Source: Nitrospirota bacterium (GTDB lineage: Bacteria > Nitrospirota > Nitrospiria > Nitrospirales > Nitrospiraceae). From it: 6,293 nt of DNA. Under the pieces are notes generated by a model that was given only the letters and a program-made list of their open reading frames with translations, did not search any database and was not told the DNA's origin. The stretch covers positions 1 to 6,293 of the forward strand of contig JACQCB010000119.1 in assembly GCA_016201805.1 (NCBI GenBank), in the 5' to 3' direction. A program made the position numbers and the translations under genes. This document shows positions 5,353 to 6,293 of this stretch, piece after piece (the first letter of the stretch is position 1; the number at the start of each line of letters is the position of its first letter).

Positions 5353-5376
5353 GCGAATCGCCCGGTCCGCATCCGA

Positions 5377-6126
5377 TTAGAGCTTCGTCAAAATTTTCGG
5401 CGGGCCGCTGGCTTGGATGGCAATGGTATGTTCGAAGTGGGCCGAGAGGCTCCCATCCTTCGTCACGGCCGTCCACTGATCATCCAAAATGCGCACTCCG
5501 CTGTCGCCCATGTTGACCATGGGTTCAATTGCCAAGACCATCCCGACCTGGAGGCGAGGACCCTGCCCAGGCTTGCCATAGTTGGGAACCTGCGGTTCCT
5601 CATGCAACTGCCGGCCGATGCCGTGCCCCACAAAGTCGGTGACCACCGACAGCCCGGCGGCTTCGGCGTGTCTCTGCACGGCATGGGAGATGTCGGACAG
5701 CCGGTTGCCCACCACCGCCTGCGCAATCCCCGCGTACAGGGATTCTTCCGTCACCCGCAGCAACTCCATCACCTTCGGAGACACCTTCCCTACCGGAACA
5801 GTCACCGCCGCATCCCCGTAGAACCCACCCACGATAGCGCCCAGGTCCAGCCCGACGATATCCCCCTCTTTCAAGACGCGTTTGGAGGGAATCCCATGCA
5901 CCACCTGGTCATTCACCGATACGCAGAGGGTCTTCGGATAGCTGCGATACCCCTTGAATGCCGGAATTCCCCCCCGCGCACGGATGAAGTCTTCCGCAAA
6001 ACGGTCCAGCTCGTCTGTCGTAACCCCCGGGCGAATCTCCCGCTTCAGGCCTTCGAGCGTTTCCGCGACGATCTTCGACGCCTGAGCCATGATCCCGATC
6101 TCCTCAGGCGTCTTCAGAATAATCAT
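5377..6126 (-). CDS. map: Methionine aminopeptidase, type I
   Basis: Map removes the initiator methionine from nascent proteins when the second residue is small. The product has 249 residues and shows the pita-bread fold signature of type I enzymes. The dinuclear metal ligands are Asp94 (GLDLGA), Asp105 (YGDAA), His168 (GHGIG), Glu201 (AIEP) and Glu232 (FEHT). The substrate-site histidines are His77 (VVHGIP) and His175 (LHEEP). No N-terminal zinc-finger extension is present, so this is the short bacterial form (type Ia). The ATG at 6126 lies in an ATGA overlap with the adk stop. Only a distant GGAG is visible upstream, so translation probably depends on coupling to adk. All catalytic residues are intact. 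Confidence 0.99.
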   Translation of the reverse strand: MIILKTPEEIGIMAQASKIVAETLEGLKREIRPGVTTDELDRFAEDFIRARGGIPAFKGYRSYPKTLCVSVNDQVVHGIPSKRVLKEGDIVGLDLGAIVGGFYGDAAVTVPVGKVSPKVMELLRVTEESLYAGIAQAVVGNRLSDISHAVQRHAEAAGLSVVTDFVGHGIGRQLHEEPQVPNYGKPGQGPRLQVGMVLAIEPMVNMGDSGVRILDDQWTAVTKDGSLSAHFEHTIAIQASGPPKILTKL

Positions 6127-6293
6127 GCCGCGCCGCGCTCCGGCAGCAGGTGCAGCACACGGCGATAGACCTCCTCGATCGGTCCGGAGCCGTCGAGTTC
6201 GGAGAGGATGCCGCGCTGCCGATAATACGCGATGAGCGGCGCGGTCTGCTCTTCATAGACCGACAGCCGCGCGTCCACCGTCTCCTTCTGATC
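6123..6293 (-). CDS. adk: Adenylate kinase (C-terminal 56 residues; 5' part outside window)
   Basis: Adenylate kinase interconverts AMP, ATP and ADP. Only the C-terminus is present, read in frame from the window edge. It starts DQKETVDARLSVYEEQTAPL and continues IAYYRQRGILSELDGSGPIEEVYRRVL. This matches the conserved D-x-E-T-V-x-x-RL helix and the TAPLI-Y motif of Adk, with the Arg of ARL in the position of a known nucleotide-contact arginine. The P-loop and LID domain are outside the window, so enzyme integrity cannot be judged. The TGA stop overlaps the map start by 4 nt (ATGA). The adk-map-infA order is the common one after secY. Confidence 0.93.
   Translation of the reverse strand, partial: DQKETVDARLSVYEEQTAPLIAYYRQRGILSELDGSGPIEEVYRRVLHLLPERGAA

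Noticed and set aside
5098..6168. A 356-codon open frame on the plus strand opposite infA and map
   Set aside because: It lies antisense to two intact, fully recognisable genes; its composition is Arg/His/Pro-rich, as expected from GC-rich shadow frames, and it has no domain.
1..6293. Mobile element, CRISPR array, tRNA, rRNA, toxin-antitoxin or other accessory system
   Set aside because: The window is nearly filled by conserved housekeeping genes; the gaps are short and hold no repeat array, transposase, tRNA-like cloverleaf or extra small gene that I could support.

Overview
Every gene in this window lies on the minus strand, so biological order runs from high to low coordinates. It is the 3' half of the large ribosomal-protein (S10-spc-alpha type) cluster, followed by a lipopolysaccharide-export operon: adk (3' end only), map, infA, rpmJ, rpsM, rpsK, rpsD, rpoA, rplQ, then a terminator and promoter, then lptC, lptA and lptB (5' part only). 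The host is a bacterium of fairly high GC content with an LPS outer membrane, because it carries LptA, LptB and LptC. From memory, the RpoA N-terminus (MIKAMKDFQIP), the alanine/lysine-rich L17 tail and the overall style resemble Nitrospira/Nitrospirota. That placement is an inference and needs a similarity search.

Region 1 (4948-6293): the last 56 residues of adenylate kinase overlap the start of map by 4 nt. Methionine aminopeptidase, IF-1, the 37-residue L36 and S13 follow. Region 2 (2291-4895) is an alpha-operon core: S13, S11, S4 and the RNA polymerase alpha subunit. L17 (1807-2277) is the last gene. All gaps between genes in this cluster are under 90 bp, and most starts have clear Shine-Dalgarno sequences. 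rpsD and rplQ start with GTG.

Region 3 (1626-1806) is the only real break, 181 bp. It contains a GC-rich hairpin with a T-rich tail that would end the ribosomal transcript. A sigma-70-like promoter follows immediately, and its -35 box lies in the terminator tail. It would drive lptC-lptA-lptB. Region 4 (1-1625) is that export operon. It is tightly packed, with a 20-nt lptC/lptA overlap and a 1-nt TGATG overlap of lptA and lptB.

Functionally, the first block makes the translation apparatus and the transcription core, with N-terminal Met removal and adenylate balance linked to it. The second block encodes parts of the machine that moves LPS from the inner to the outer membrane. I found no mobile element, CRISPR array, defence system, tRNA or rRNA, and nothing that amounts to a previously undescribed system. 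The points worth a second look are small: the lpt operon placed directly behind rplQ, a low-complexity insertion in LptA, an N-terminal extension on LptB, and several possible leader hairpins.
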